A DNA stretch of 64,000 nucleotides from Filimonas lacunae (GTDB lineage: Bacteria; Bacteroidota; Bacteroidia; Chitinophagales; Chitinophagaceae). Where the stretch lies: assembly GCF_002355595.1 (NCBI RefSeq), contig NZ_AP017422.1, forward strand, positions 3,720,001-3,784,000, in the 5' to 3' direction. The translations under genes and the position numbers were made by a program. Of the stretch, positions 53,160-62,244 are shown one piece after another. The notes under the pieces were generated by a model. It did no database searches, was not told the DNA's origin, and saw only the letters and a list, made by a program, of their open reading frames with translations. Numbering within the stretch: position 1 is the first letter of the stretch; each line of letters opens with the position of its first letter.

Positions 53160-53175
53160 GCGAAAATGTTTGCGG
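53160..53175. promoter_or_regulatory. Second LacI-type operator, imperfect
   Basis: GCGAAAATGTTTGCGG matches the perfect site at 13 of 16 positions and starts 24 bp after it. An extra half-site TGTTTGCG lies at 53155-53162. Two sites about two helical turns apart suggest cooperative binding that controls both divergent units. Confidence 0.65.
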
Positions 53176-53224
53176 TGGATAAAAACTTTCCTAATTTCAA
53201 ATAAGAAGTGAACTGCCCTGCTAT

Positions 53225-54220
53225 ATGAAGCCAAATACAACATTGAAAAAGCTTTCCCACACACTTGGTTTAAGCATCTCTACCGTTTCACGCGCATTAA
53301 AAAACCACCCCGACATTTCCGAAGCTACCCGGCAAAAAGTATGGGAACTGGCTAATGTGCTGGAATATGAACCCAACACCTATGCCATTAACCTTCGCAC
53401 CAACAACAGTAAGCTGTTTGGTTTGATTGTGCCGGTAATATCCAGTTATTTTTACGACTCGCTGATTGCTTCACTGGAAGAAGAAGCACGCCTGCATGGC
53501 TATTCCCTGCTGATACTGCAATCGGGAGATGATCCGTTAGTGGAACAGGCTAACCTGAAGCTATGCAAACAAAACCGCGTGGCAGGAGTATTTGCTGCGG
53601 TTACTAAAGAAACGCTTGATATTACTTCCTTCCTAAAACTGTCAGAAAACGATATTCCGGTTATCTTCCTGGACAAGGTACCCACTTATGCCCATTGCAA
53701 TAAGATATGTGTGGCAGATGCCGATGCCGCCAGGATAGCAGCCGAAACATTATTATCGCATAAAAAGAAAAAAATATTAGCATTGTTCGGCAACAGCCAT
53801 TTGAGTATTACCCGCGAACGGCAAAAAGCTTTTCGCACCAGTATAGACGAAAGCGGCAAAAAAGTAAGGCTTTTTATACAGGAGGCCAATCACCCCGCAG
53901 AGGCCTGTGAACGCATATTGAAAGCCTGGGCTGCTACCGCAAAACCGGATGCCATATTTTGCATGAGTGATGAAATTCTTACCGGAGTAATGAAGGCTGT
54001 GCAGCAACTAAAATTGAACATTCCGGAAGATGCTGGAATCATAGCCATCAGCAATGGATTTATTCCCCAGCTGTATTATCCGGAAATAACCTATGTAGAA
54101 ACCAGCGGCTTTAAGCTGGGCAAACTGGCCTATACACGTATGATGGCAATTATGGCAGGCAGCAGTTTTATTCAACAAATGCAGGTAGACGCTTTACTGG
54201 TAAAAGGAGGATCTATTTAA
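53225..54220 (+). CDS. LacI-family transcriptional regulator
   Basis: 331 aa. The N-terminal HTH (TLKKLSHTLGLSISTVSRALK) and hinge helix are followed by the periplasmic-binding-protein-like sensor domain (LFGLIVPVISSYFYDSLIASLE; DEILTGVMKAVQQL; AIISNG-like AISNGFIPQLYYP). It probably represses the divergent receptor-symporter-glycosidase-kinase operon until a sugar binds. Operators are visible at 53136 and 53160. Confidence 0.93.
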   Translation: MKPNTTLKKLSHTLGLSISTVSRALKNHPDISEATRQKVWELANVLEYEPNTYAINLRTNNSKLFGLIVPVISSYFYDSLIASLEEEARLHGYSLLILQSGDDPLVEQANLKLCKQNRVAGVFAAVTKETLDITSFLKLSENDIPVIFLDKVPTYAHCNKICVADADAARIAAETLLSHKKKKILALFGNSHLSITRERQKAFRTSIDESGKKVRLFIQEANHPAEACERILKAWAATAKPDAIFCMSDEILTGVMKAVQQLKLNIPEDAGIIAISNGFIPQLYYPEITYVETSGFKLGKLAYTRMMAIMAGSSFIQQMQVDALLVKGGSI

Positions 54221-54343
54221 CCCCCTGATATTATGGAGGTTAGCATCCCTAATTCTAGGCATTTATGTTACTTATCGATGAATTTGTAACAAAAGTAGCA
54301 AAGTACTTGAGTATCAATGCCGATATTTGACCAAACTGAGAAT

Positions 54344-55732
54344 ATGTTTTTCCAGCTTGTATATGATAAAACGTTAGCCCAGGCCAGCTACTTAATCGGC
54401 TGCCAGGCAAAAGGCGTTGCTATGGTGATTGATGCCAAAAGAGATATTGACACCTACCTGGCGGTGGCTCAACAAAACCACCTGAAGATTACCCACATTG
54501 CCGAAACGCATATACATGCCGATTTTCTGAGCGGCTCGCGGGAGCTGGCAGCGGTAACGGGTGCCAGTATCTACCTTTCTGATGAAGGTGGGCCAGACTG
54601 GCAATACCAGTTTCCACATATCGGCCTTACGCATGGTAGTAAAATAGAAGTAGGCAACCTCACTTTTGAGGTATTGCATACACCCGGTCATACACCGGAA
54701 AGCATTAGCTTTTTATTAACCGACAACCCGGCTTCTACAGCACCCGTAATGCTATTTACCGGCGACTTTGTGTTTGTGGGAGATATAGGCCGTCCCGATC
54801 TGCTGGAAAAAGCGGCAGGCCTTATCGGCACACAGGAACAGGGAGCACGGCAGATGTTTAAGAGTATTCGGCAGTTTACCACCCTGCCCGCTCATATACA
54901 GTTATGGCCGGGGCACGGCGCAGGTTCTGCCTGTGGCAAAGCCCTGGGCGCTGTACCCAGCTCTACCGTAGGCTATGAAAAAATCAGGAACTGGGCTTTT
55001 CAATTTGAAAACGACCAGGAAGGCTTTGTACACAACTTACTGGAAGGACAACCAGAACCGCCTACCTATTTTGCCATGATGAAAAAGCTGAATAAGGAAG
55101 ATCGTCCCTTATTGATAGAAGTACCCAAGCATGCCAAACTGGATAATGAAGCTTTCTTACATGCATACCATAATGGAATAAAAGTAATTGACACCCGCTC
55201 CTTTACCGACTTTGCCAAAGGCTTTATTCCCGGCAGCATTAATATACATGGCAATAACGCTTTTGCCACCTGGATGGGCTGGATTATGAATTACCAGGAA
55301 CAGTTTATACTGGTAACCAGCGATGCACAAATCAATGAACTTACCCGAAAGCTGATGCGCATTGGCATGGATAATATACTGGGTTATATTACCGACGTAA
55401 ATGAGCCAGGCATCCCCTTGCAACAAGGCAACCAGGCTACTTTGGAAGAGCTTACCTCTTATGCAGCCAGCAACGAGTTGCAGATACTGGACGTTCGCAA
55501 CAAAAGTGAATTTGATACAGCGCATATCAACGGGGCCAGCCATGTATTTGTAGGCACCTTATTGCAACACCTGGATAAGGTTGCGAAAGACAAACAGGTA
55601 ATAACTCTTTGCCAGAACGGCACCAGGGCTGCACTGGCTTATTCCCTGCTGAGAAAGAACGGGTATGAGAACGTTAAAAACTTTCCGGGCGGCATGAAGG
55701 AATGGACAGCAGCAGGGTTACCGGTAGAATAA
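54344..55732 (+). CDS. MBL-fold hydrolase with two rhodanese domains (persulfide dioxygenase-like)
   Basis: 462 aa from the ATG at 54344 (MFFQLVYDKTLAQASYLIGC). An in-frame ATG at 54317 adds nine residues. The metallo-beta-lactamase domain has THIHADFLSGS, HTPGHTPES and FTGDFVFVGDIGRPDL, the ETHE1-like metal site. Two rhodanese domains follow: the first lacks an active Cys (LVTSDAQ), the second has CQNGTRAAL. Likely role: oxidation or transfer of persulfide sulfur in sulfide detoxification. It is a single gene with no obvious operon partners. Confidence 0.9.
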   Translation: MFFQLVYDKTLAQASYLIGCQAKGVAMVIDAKRDIDTYLAVAQQNHLKITHIAETHIHADFLSGSRELAAVTGASIYLSDEGGPDWQYQFPHIGLTHGSKIEVGNLTFEVLHTPGHTPESISFLLTDNPASTAPVMLFTGDFVFVGDIGRPDLLEKAAGLIGTQEQGARQMFKSIRQFTTLPAHIQLWPGHGAGSACGKALGAVPSSTVGYEKIRNWAFQFENDQEGFVHNLLEGQPEPPTYFAMMKKLNKEDRPLLIEVPKHAKLDNEAFLHAYHNGIKVIDTRSFTDFAKGFIPGSINIHGNNAFATWMGWIMNYQEQFILVTSDAQINELTRKLMRIGMDNILGYITDVNEPGIPLQQGNQATLEELTSYAASNELQILDVRNKSEFDTAHINGASHVFVGTLLQHLDKVAKDKQVITLCQNGTRAALAYSLLRKNGYENVKNFPGGMKEWTAAGLPVE

Positions 55733-55796
55733 ATACACCCAACGTCATTTCGGCTAACAATAGCTCCATTTACACTAAGTAATACAACGGGCAGCG

Positions 55797-55842
55797 ATGG
55801 ACTTTTGCATTGTACAAAACAAACAACAATGCAAAAGTCCAT
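55797..55842 (+). repeat. 17-bp perfect inverted repeat spanning the SDR start codon
   Basis: ATGGACTTTTGCATTGT (55797-55813), a 12-base A-rich loop, and its exact complement ACAATGCAAAAGTCCAT (55826-55842). The ATG of the SDR gene (55829-55831) lies in the right arm, so a transcript that includes both arms would hide its own start codon. Confidence 0.8.
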
Positions 55843-56635
55843 TTTTATTACAGGCGCCTCATCCGGATTAGGCAAAGCAGCAGCCTTATTATTTCAAAGT
55901 AAAGGCTGGCACGTAATAGCCACCATGCGTCAACCAGAAAAGGCTACAGACCTGGCCGCACTGGAAAATGTAACCGTGTTACCCCTGGATGTAACTGACG
56001 CCCAACAGATAAAAGATACTGTAGCAAAAGTGCTGTCAATACACACCATAGACGTGGTATTGAACAACGCAGGTTATGGCTTGATAGGCCCACTGGAAGC
56101 CTTAACCGGTGAACAGATATACACGCAGATCAGCACTAACCTTTCCGGCGTTATTCACGTGTGCAAAGCATTTACACCTTACTTCCGTGAAAAAAGAAGC
56201 GGCACTTTCATTAACATTACCTCCACCTTTGGCCTGTTAAGCTATCCTACCTGCTCTATTTACAGCGCTACCAAATTTGGCATAGATGGCTTTTCAGAAG
56301 CGCTGGCATACGAACTGGCACAGTTTAACGTGCAGGTGAAAGTAGTAGCACCCGGCGGTATGCAAACCGATTTTGCAGGCCGCTCGTTACAGGCAAGCAC
56401 ACACAATGCCTATGAGCAACTGGTAGCGAAAGTAAGCGAAGGATACAGTGAAGAGCAGATAGCCCAATACACCAAAGCGGAAGAGGTGGCCCAGGTAATA
56501 TACGATGCGGCTACGGATGGCAAAAACCAACTGCGCTATATAGCCGGTAAAGACGCTATTGCTTTATACAACGAACGACTTACCATAGGTGCAGAAGAAC
56601 AGGTACGGAAAATAAAGGCACAGTTTATCCTTTAA
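55829..56635 (+). CDS. Short-chain dehydrogenase/reductase
   Basis: 268 aa from the ATG at 55829 (an upstream TTG at 55805 is less likely). The classical SDR motifs are all present: TGASSGLG cofactor loop, NNAGYG, Ser in NITSTFG and the catalytic YSATK. The C-terminal part has no membrane segment. The substrate is not evident. The start codon sits in a strong inverted repeat (55797-55842), which suggests translational or operator control. Confidence 0.92.
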   Translation: MQKSIFITGASSGLGKAAALLFQSKGWHVIATMRQPEKATDLAALENVTVLPLDVTDAQQIKDTVAKVLSIHTIDVVLNNAGYGLIGPLEALTGEQIYTQISTNLSGVIHVCKAFTPYFREKRSGTFINITSTFGLLSYPTCSIYSATKFGIDGFSEALAYELAQFNVQVKVVAPGGMQTDFAGRSLQASTHNAYEQLVAKVSEGYSEEQIAQYTKAEEVAQVIYDAATDGKNQLRYIAGKDAIALYNERLTIGAEEQVRKIKAQFIL

Positions 56636-56643
56636 AACACTGC

Positions 56644-56678
56644 TGTTGGCACGGCTTACACTAATAGCAGTGCCAACA
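56644..56678. repeat. Inverted repeat upstream of the AraC-type gene
   Basis: TGTTGGCAC (56644-56652) and GTGCCAACA (56670-56678), 17-bp spacer, no T tract. It follows the SDR stop by 8 bp and precedes a TACATTTG box, so it may be either a weak terminator stem or a pair of operator half-sites. Confidence 0.45.
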
Positions 56679-56688
56679 GGCAATACTG

Positions 56689-56696
56689 TACATTTG
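56689..56696 (+). promoter_or_regulatory. Bacteroidota -7 box TACATTTG for the AraC-type gene
   Basis: Exact TAnnTTTG match, 23 bp before the GTG start at 56719. No clear -33 box was found. Confidence 0.45.
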
Positions 56697-56718
56697 TATA
56701 CCAGTTAATCATCATTTT

Positions 56719-57630
56719 GTGAAAAAGCAACCTGTTATATTCCAATCGTTGTTTCAGTTGCACCAGGCAATGGGGCAGCCTGCTCCTACGCACCCGCTTA
56801 TCAGCATTATCAATTACGGGGAAGCCATCTTTAACCCGGAAGATTTTGAGCAGGGTATTATACTGGACTTTTATAAAATCTCCTTCAAAACCAGTTTTAA
56901 GGGAAAGCTCAGATACGGACAGGGCTTTTACGATTTTGAAGCAGGCGGCATGTCGTTTATAGCTCCGGGGCAACTACTAAAAATGCAGGAGGAAGAAGCC
57001 AATTATGAAGGCATGAGCCTGCATATTCACCCCGATTTCTTACGCCCCTACCCTGTAGGCACAACGATAAAGCAATATGGCTTTTTCAGTTATTCCGCTG
57101 CAGAAGCCTTGTATCTTTCAGATAAAGAAAAAGCAACCATACTAAGCGTATACCGCTTTATACAGGATGAGTTAAGTGAGCGGATTGACAAATTCAGCCA
57201 GGATGTAATTATTTCACAGATTGAACTGCTGCTGAATTACAGCAACCGCTTTTACGATCGCCAGTTTATTACCCGCAAAGCCGTTAACCACGACATCTTA
57301 AGCCAGTTAGAGCAATTGCTGGACAACTACTTTAACGATGAGCAATCTTTGCTAAAAGGGCTACCTTCTGTGAATTGGTTATCGGAACAGCTACACTTAA
57401 CACCGCGATATATCAGCGATCTGTTACGAAAACTTACCGGTCAAAATACCCAACAGCTGATACACGATAAGGTAATTGAAAAAGCAAAAGCGTATTTAGC
57501 CAAAGACCATTTAACCGTGCAGGAAATTGCGTTTCAACTGGGCTTTGAACATCCGCAATCATTCAACAAGCTTTTCAAAAGCAAAACATCCCTATCGCCA
57601 TCAGACTATAAAAAAAGCCTGATGAACTAA
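56719..57630 (+). CDS. AraC-family transcriptional regulator
   Basis: 303 aa from a GTG start (MKKQPVIFQSLFQLHQAMG). The N-terminal cupin-like sensor domain (about 20-160) is followed by a double helix-turn-helix (about 200-300): SVNWLSEQLHLTPRYISDLL and LTVQEIAFQLGFEHPQSFNKLFK, with the usual SLSPSDYKK end. It probably controls the downstream small genes (12-bp gap) or the SDR upstream. The inducer is unknown. Confidence 0.9.
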   Translation: MKKQPVIFQSLFQLHQAMGQPAPTHPLISIINYGEAIFNPEDFEQGIILDFYKISFKTSFKGKLRYGQGFYDFEAGGMSFIAPGQLLKMQEEEANYEGMSLHIHPDFLRPYPVGTTIKQYGFFSYSAAEALYLSDKEKATILSVYRFIQDELSERIDKFSQDVIISQIELLLNYSNRFYDRQFITRKAVNHDILSQLEQLLDNYFNDEQSLLKGLPSVNWLSEQLHLTPRYISDLLRKLTGQNTQQLIHDKVIEKAKAYLAKDHLTVQEIAFQLGFEHPQSFNKLFKSKTSLSPSDYKKSLMN

Positions 57631-57641
57631 AGAAGATCACC

Positions 57642-57983
57642 ATGAACATTACCAGTTTTATAGAAGGCTGGATAACAGCCGGCAATCAATACGATACCGA
57701 ACAATACCTGGGTTATTATTTACCCGATGCTATTTTGGATGATCCGTCCGTAGGTAGAAAGTTTACTAAACACAAAGGCATCAAAGATTACTTTGAAAGT
57801 TATTTCATAGGTTATCAAACACAAACCGAAATAGCCCACATTACCATTCACGACAGCACACACGCACACCTGGAAGTAGTGTTTACAGGCGAATTTCCCG
57901 AAGGCAAAATCAGGGGAACGTTTGATTTCACCTTCCGGGAAAACAAAATAGCTTTTGTAAAAGCCAATCTATTACACGATTAA
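57642..57983 (+). CDS. NTF2-like/SnoaL-type small protein
   Basis: 113 aa with a SnoaL/NTF2 cone fold pattern: an N-terminal helix (FIEGWITAGNQYDTEQYLGYY), LDDPSVGRKFTKHKGIKDYFE, then beta strands (AHLEVVFTGEFPEGKIRGTFDFTF). Members bind or turn over small hydrophobic molecules. No catalytic residues are diagnostic here. It is co-transcribed with the AraC-type gene (11-bp gap) and the MazG-like gene (8-bp gap). Confidence 0.78.
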   Translation: MNITSFIEGWITAGNQYDTEQYLGYYLPDAILDDPSVGRKFTKHKGIKDYFESYFIGYQTQTEIAHITIHDSTHAHLEVVFTGEFPEGKIRGTFDFTFRENKIAFVKANLLHD

Positions 57984-57991
57984 GCAACAAC

Positions 57992-58309
57992 ATGAACAGT
58001 AACGATTTTGACGAAATAGTAAGCCGCACACTGGCCATAAGGCAACAATATCATCAACTGGAAGTTCAGCATCACAGCAGTGAATGGACAGTGGAAGAAG
58101 ACGCGCTCGCCTACCTTACAGATGCCGGTCTGGTGGGAAGAAATGTTATGTCGCAACAGCAACGCTGGCCTAAAGCCAATACGCAGGAAGAACTCACTCA
58201 CAAACTGGGCGAAAACATCTGGTGGCTGATAGTATTAGCAGAAAGAAGCGGCATTGATATAAAGAAAGCAGTGAACGACTTCCTCACAAAAACAGAAGCA
58301 CTGTTTTAA
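57992..58309 (+). CDS. MazG-like small protein
   Basis: 105 aa. The central and C-terminal part (EELTHKLGENIWWLIVLAERSGIDIKKAVNDFL, shown here as one family block of helices) resembles all-alpha MazG-like NTP pyrophosphohydrolases, with Glu residues able to bind metal. A different but related helical protein is possible. Enzyme activity is not assured. A terminator follows at 58318. Confidence 0.6.
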   Translation: MNSNDFDEIVSRTLAIRQQYHQLEVQHHSSEWTVEEDALAYLTDAGLVGRNVMSQQQRWPKANTQEELTHKLGENIWWLIVLAERSGIDIKKAVNDFLTKTEALF

Positions 58310-58317
58310 CAAGATAA

Positions 58318-58352
58318 CTTGCGGACCTAATCAATCAGTCCGCAAGCTTTTT
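58318..58352 (+). terminator. Terminator after the MazG-like gene
   Basis: CTTGCGGAC (58318-58326), an 11-base loop, GTCCGCAAG (58338-58346), then CTTTTT. The stem overlaps the end of the converging ABC permease gene. Confidence 0.85.
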
Positions 58353-60721
58353 ACAGGAGCTGCAACAGCAGCTTTCACCGCCTGAAAGCTCACCGTTAAC
58401 AAGGCTATTAATAATACCGAAATACCGGCCCAGGCATAAATGCCCCCGTGCAAGGCAATACGGTAGGGATAATTCTCCAGCCATTTATTCAAAATAAACC
58501 ACGAAGCAGAAAAGGAAATCAGCAGCGACAGCAGCACCAGTTTTACAAAATCGCGCGACAGCATCAATACAATACTGTTAACAGAAGCCCCCAGCACTTT
58601 ACGCACCCCAATTTCCTTGGTACGTTTTTCGGCAGACAGCACAGACAAACCAAACATACCTATGCAGGAAATAAAAATAGTCAACACCGCACCAAACAGG
58701 ATGATACGCTTCCAGCGGGCTTCAGTTTCATAGTCTTTCAGCATTTCTTCATTCTTAAATATATAAGAATAAGGACTTACCGGAAACCATTCGTGGAAGG
58801 TTTTGCGAATGAATTGCAAACTGGCCGTTACTGCATCCGGCCTTATTTTAATATACATGCGGCCATAATCGTTATCCCTTGTCATAGTAAATAACTGCGG
58901 GCCAATCTTTTGATTTAAAGACAAATAATGATAATCTTTTACTACACCTATTACCTGGTATTTCTTTTTGTGAAAGAAGAAATTAACAGTTTGGCCCAAA
59001 GGATTTTTCCAGCCGGCCTGTTTTACAAAAGATTCATTGACTATTACAGCACGAGAAGAATCGGAAGGATATTCGGCCGAAAAATTACGGCCCTGGATAA
59101 CTGGTATTTTCATCATAGGCAAAAAAGCATCGTCTACCGTTTCATAAGTAAACATAATAGTGGAATCACTCTCCAGTTTGGCAGCAGTAGTCCAGTGACT
59201 ACTGTTTTTGGGAGAAGCAGATACAATACCCGGATACCTGAGCAAAGCATTTTTAAAAGCAGTAGCCTGCTCATGACTAAGCCTGCTTTTATCCACTACT
59301 ACCACATTGCTATCGTCGTACCCCAAATTGGTTTTGGTAAGAAAAGAGAACTGGGCATAAATAGTAAGCGTGGCCACTATCAGCAAAGACGCCAGGGTAA
59401 ACTGCAACACGATAAGCGATTTTTGCAAAAGATTACCCCCTTTTAAATGAAAGCGGCGGTACAAAGTTTCTACAGGATTATACCCACTCAGCACCAATGC
59501 CGGATAAAATCCTGCCAATACACTCGTTACCAGGAATAAGACCAGATAACTTACCACCAGTTTGACATCGAGCAAATAAGCAATAGCAAGCTCTTTGTTG
59601 GCAAGCTGGTTAAAGATGGGCAGTACCAACATGGCCAATACTACTGCCAGCAAAAAAGCAATAGCACAAAGCAGGAACGACTCGCCCAGAAACTGCACTA
59701 TCAGTTGTTTCCGGTTGCCACCTACCACTTTGCGAATACCGATTTCTTTGGAACGTTTTACAGAACGCGCAACAGTAAGGTTCACGAAATTGATACAGGC
59801 TATTAACAACACGAATAAAGCAATACCGGAAAGGATATAGGAATACATGGGAGAACTACGGTGTTGCAAACCATTTTGAGCAGGCAGCCTGGTACTGGTG
59901 TGAATGTCCAGCATAGGCTGTAGATAATAAGATCCCAGCTGAAAACCTATGCCGGCATACTTTGTCAGCAGCGATTTATAAGCAGCTTCCGCATCCTGCC
60001 TGTAAAAATTAGTCATGTTGGCAGACAGCTTTGCCGCATCGGCTTTATCATCCAGCACCACAAAAGTATTAAGGGAAAAGTTAAACCAGCTTTCATCACT
60101 CCGCTCATCCTCCGGCACTTCCAGTGGCATTAATATCTTGTATTGCAGGGTGGAGTTTTGCGGACAGTTGCCTGTAACTGCTGTAACTGTGTAAGGCACA
60201 AACACACTATCTTTTCTTACCATCATCGTTTTACCCACGGCATGCGTGGTACCAAACTGCTTTTTAGCCATTTCCGCTGTAAGCACTACAGAGCGAACCT
60301 CCTGTAAACAGGTGCGTGCATCACCTTCTATCAGTGGAAAAGAGAATATGGAAAAGAAAGAAGAATCAACAAACAACACGTCGCGACTTTCCACTTCCGC
60401 TCCCTGCTTAAAATCTTCCGAGTTGCTTAACACCCGCACAAAAGAAGTAATACCTGCTACATTTTTGGTAAAACGCGGACCTTGCAGATACCCCGTATTG
60501 CTATCGTCAAACTCTACTCCTTTATCTTTTCCTTTTTGAACGATGCGATAAATATGCGCCACCTGCTGGTGAAACCGGTCGAAGCTTACCTCATCCTTCA
60601 CATACAACAGGATAAGCATGGCACAGGCTAATCCAATGCTTAATCCGGCAATATTGATAAAAGAATATACTTTGTTACGGGCCAGGTTTCTAAAAGCTAT
60701 TTTCAGGTAGTTTCTAAACAC
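58331..60721 (-). CDS. MacB/FtsX-type ABC transporter permease
   Basis: 796 aa from a GTG at 60721 (VFRNYLKIAFRNLARNK), the usual beginning of this family. The frame is open to an ATG at 60811, which would add 30 residues unlike the family. The layout is TM1, a periplasmic MacB-PCD domain, three TM helices (FtsX, SKEIGIRKVVGGNRKQLI), a second periplasmic domain, and three more TM helices (TKEIGVRKVLGASVNSIV). The partner ATPase is not adjacent. Such lone fused permeases are numerous in Bacteroidota and are linked to peptide or stress-related export or lipoprotein handling. Confidence 0.9.
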   Translation of the reverse strand: MFRNYLKIAFRNLARNKVYSFINIAGLSIGLACAMLILLYVKDEVSFDRFHQQVAHIYRIVQKGKDKGVEFDDSNTGYLQGPRFTKNVAGITSFVRVLSNSEDFKQGAEVESRDVLFVDSSFFSIFSFPLIEGDARTCLQEVRSVVLTAEMAKKQFGTTHAVGKTMMVRKDSVFVPYTVTAVTGNCPQNSTLQYKILMPLEVPEDERSDESWFNFSLNTFVVLDDKADAAKLSANMTNFYRQDAEAAYKSLLTKYAGIGFQLGSYYLQPMLDIHTSTRLPAQNGLQHRSSPMYSYILSGIALFVLLIACINFVNLTVARSVKRSKEIGIRKVVGGNRKQLIVQFLGESFLLCAIAFLLAVVLAMLVLPIFNQLANKELAIAYLLDVKLVVSYLVLFLVTSVLAGFYPALVLSGYNPVETLYRRFHLKGGNLLQKSLIVLQFTLASLLIVATLTIYAQFSFLTKTNLGYDDSNVVVVDKSRLSHEQATAFKNALLRYPGIVSASPKNSSHWTTAAKLESDSTIMFTYETVDDAFLPMMKIPVIQGRNFSAEYPSDSSRAVIVNESFVKQAGWKNPLGQTVNFFFHKKKYQVIGVVKDYHYLSLNQKIGPQLFTMTRDNDYGRMYIKIRPDAVTASLQFIRKTFHEWFPVSPYSYIFKNEEMLKDYETEARWKRIILFGAVLTIFISCIGMFGLSVLSAEKRTKEIGVRKVLGASVNSIVLMLSRDFVKLVLLSLLISFSASWFILNKWLENYPYRIALHGGIYAWAGISVLLIALLTVSFQAVKAAVAAPVKSLRTD

Positions 60722-61075
60722 GGTATTCGTTTTAGTTGGGTATGGCCATTGTTGACCAATAGATATGCCGAAGTATATAACACTAATTATCAGCTTATTA
60801 TTCATTTCCACCTTACCAGGGTGTACGAATCCGAACAGTAAGGTGTGCGTTTTTTATTCCAACTCCATTACAGGCAACAGGATAAAAAAGCTGACTCCAG
60901 TTCCCTCTATCGCTTCTGCCTTTTAAAACAGCAACAACAAAAGGCACATTATCAAATATGTGATAAATGCCATATCCACCCTCCCACAGCGTTTTACAAA
61001 AGCCAGGATAAACCACATAAAAAAAGGAACCGGGCTTTAATCCGGTTCCCTTATACCCTGCAACAAGGCACCCTG
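60722..61075. other. 354-bp intergenic region
   Basis: It contains the alternative 5' extension of the permease gene (to 60811) and a minus-strand terminator for the TlpA gene (61014-61049). Nothing else is recognised. Small open frames here (60813-61016 minus, 60845-61087 plus) have no coding signs. Confidence 0.5.
61014..61049 (-). terminator. Terminator of the TlpA/DUF1735/SusD operon
   Basis: GGAACCGG (61026-61033) pairs with CCGGTTCC (61042-61049). On the minus strand the stem is followed by CCTTTTTTTATG. It lies 27 bp after the TlpA stop codon. Confidence 0.85.
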
Positions 61076-62206
61076 TTACATAGATAACAGTGCACCCAGC
61101 TTTTTTTCCAGCTCTTCGCCCCGTAAATTGGTGGCCACTATTTTTCCTGTAGGATCTATCAGAAAGTTAGACGGGATCGCCTTTACACCATACAACACTG
61201 CAGCAGGACTTTCAAAGCCTTTCAGATCACTTACCTGTGTCCACGGTAAGCTATCCTGTGCCACAGCATGCAGCCAGGCCCCTCTGCCCTCATCCAATGA
61301 AACTCCGAGCACTGTAAAATTCTTTTGCTGAAACTTATGGTAAGCTGCCAGTACGTTCGGGTTTTCGGCACGACAAGGTTTGCACCAGCTGGCCCAGAAA
61401 TCAACCAGCACATAACGGCCGCGATAGTCGCTCAGCTTCACCTGTTTGCCGGTAGTGTCAGGCTGAGTAAAATCCTGCGCTATTACACCAGCACGGGTTT
61501 TACGGCCGGTTTCAATCATACCCGCTATCTTTTTGCCTAGCGATGAATTCTGAAGTTCAGGTGATAAGCGGCTAAATCTCACTGCTGCCGTATCCGGGTT
61601 AAAGTTGTAGCCTGTTTCAAAATTAGCAAAGGTGCGCAGCGCTATATATGAATTGGGATGATTCACTATAAACTTACGGGAAACACTGTCAAAACCATCC
61701 TGCGACTGTTGCTGCACTGCACCCGCTGCTTTTTTAAACGCACTATCCTTACGCTCTTCCACTGTTTTGGCATAATAAGCCTTCATCAACGAATCGGCTG
61801 TTTTGCGGTAAGGCTTTTGCAAACGGTTCAGCTCATTATCCTCCTCGTTACTGGCAGAACCTTTTACAACCGCATGCGTAACTGAATCAACAGCAGTAAC
61901 AGTGATGTCTGCATTCTCCAAATAGAAATACAAATCATCCGGCCGTACTTTTTTAGATACGGTAACAGTATCGCGTTTAACCACCAGTAATGCCTGCACA
62001 GGCGCACTCACTTGTCCGGTAAACCGAAAACTGCCTTTATGCAACACAACTGAATCACGCACACTTTTTCCACCCTCCGTATAACTGAGAAAAGCAGTAG
62101 CAGGAGCATCCAATGTGCCTACTTTACCGTTAATGGTAAATCCCTTTTGTGCCATCAACCCCATTGGCAAACAGCAAATCGCTGCTGCAATACACATTTT
62201 AGTCAT
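61076..62206 (-). CDS. TlpA-like thioredoxin with N-terminal DUF4369-type domain
   Basis: 376 aa. Signal peptide (about 1-19, ICCLPMGLMAQ), DUF4369-type beta domain (about 20-130), helical linker, then a thioredoxin fold with WASWCKPCRAEN and the cis-Pro loop KAIPSNF. It resembles the protein at 45899-47026 in length, order of domains and active site, so the two are paralogues. It lies 38 bp after a DUF1735 lipoprotein gene, a pairing often seen at the ends of Sus-type operons. Confidence 0.9.
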   Translation of the reverse strand: MTKMCIAAAICCLPMGLMAQKGFTINGKVGTLDAPATAFLSYTEGGKSVRDSVVLHKGSFRFTGQVSAPVQALLVVKRDTVTVSKKVRPDDLYFYLENADITVTAVDSVTHAVVKGSASNEEDNELNRLQKPYRKTADSLMKAYYAKTVEERKDSAFKKAAGAVQQQSQDGFDSVSRKFIVNHPNSYIALRTFANFETGYNFNPDTAAVRFSRLSPELQNSSLGKKIAGMIETGRKTRAGVIAQDFTQPDTTGKQVKLSDYRGRYVLVDFWASWCKPCRAENPNVLAAYHKFQQKNFTVLGVSLDEGRGAWLHAVAQDSLPWTQVSDLKGFESPAAVLYGVKAIPSNFLIDPTGKIVATNLRGEELEKKLGALLSM

Positions 62207-62244
62207 CGTTGTTGTTTTACACTTTTCATTTATAAAAAGCTCTA

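Noticed and set aside
53040-53264. Longer N-terminus of the TonB receptor
   Set aside because: It runs through the LacI operators and the divergent start; the signal peptide begins at 53039.
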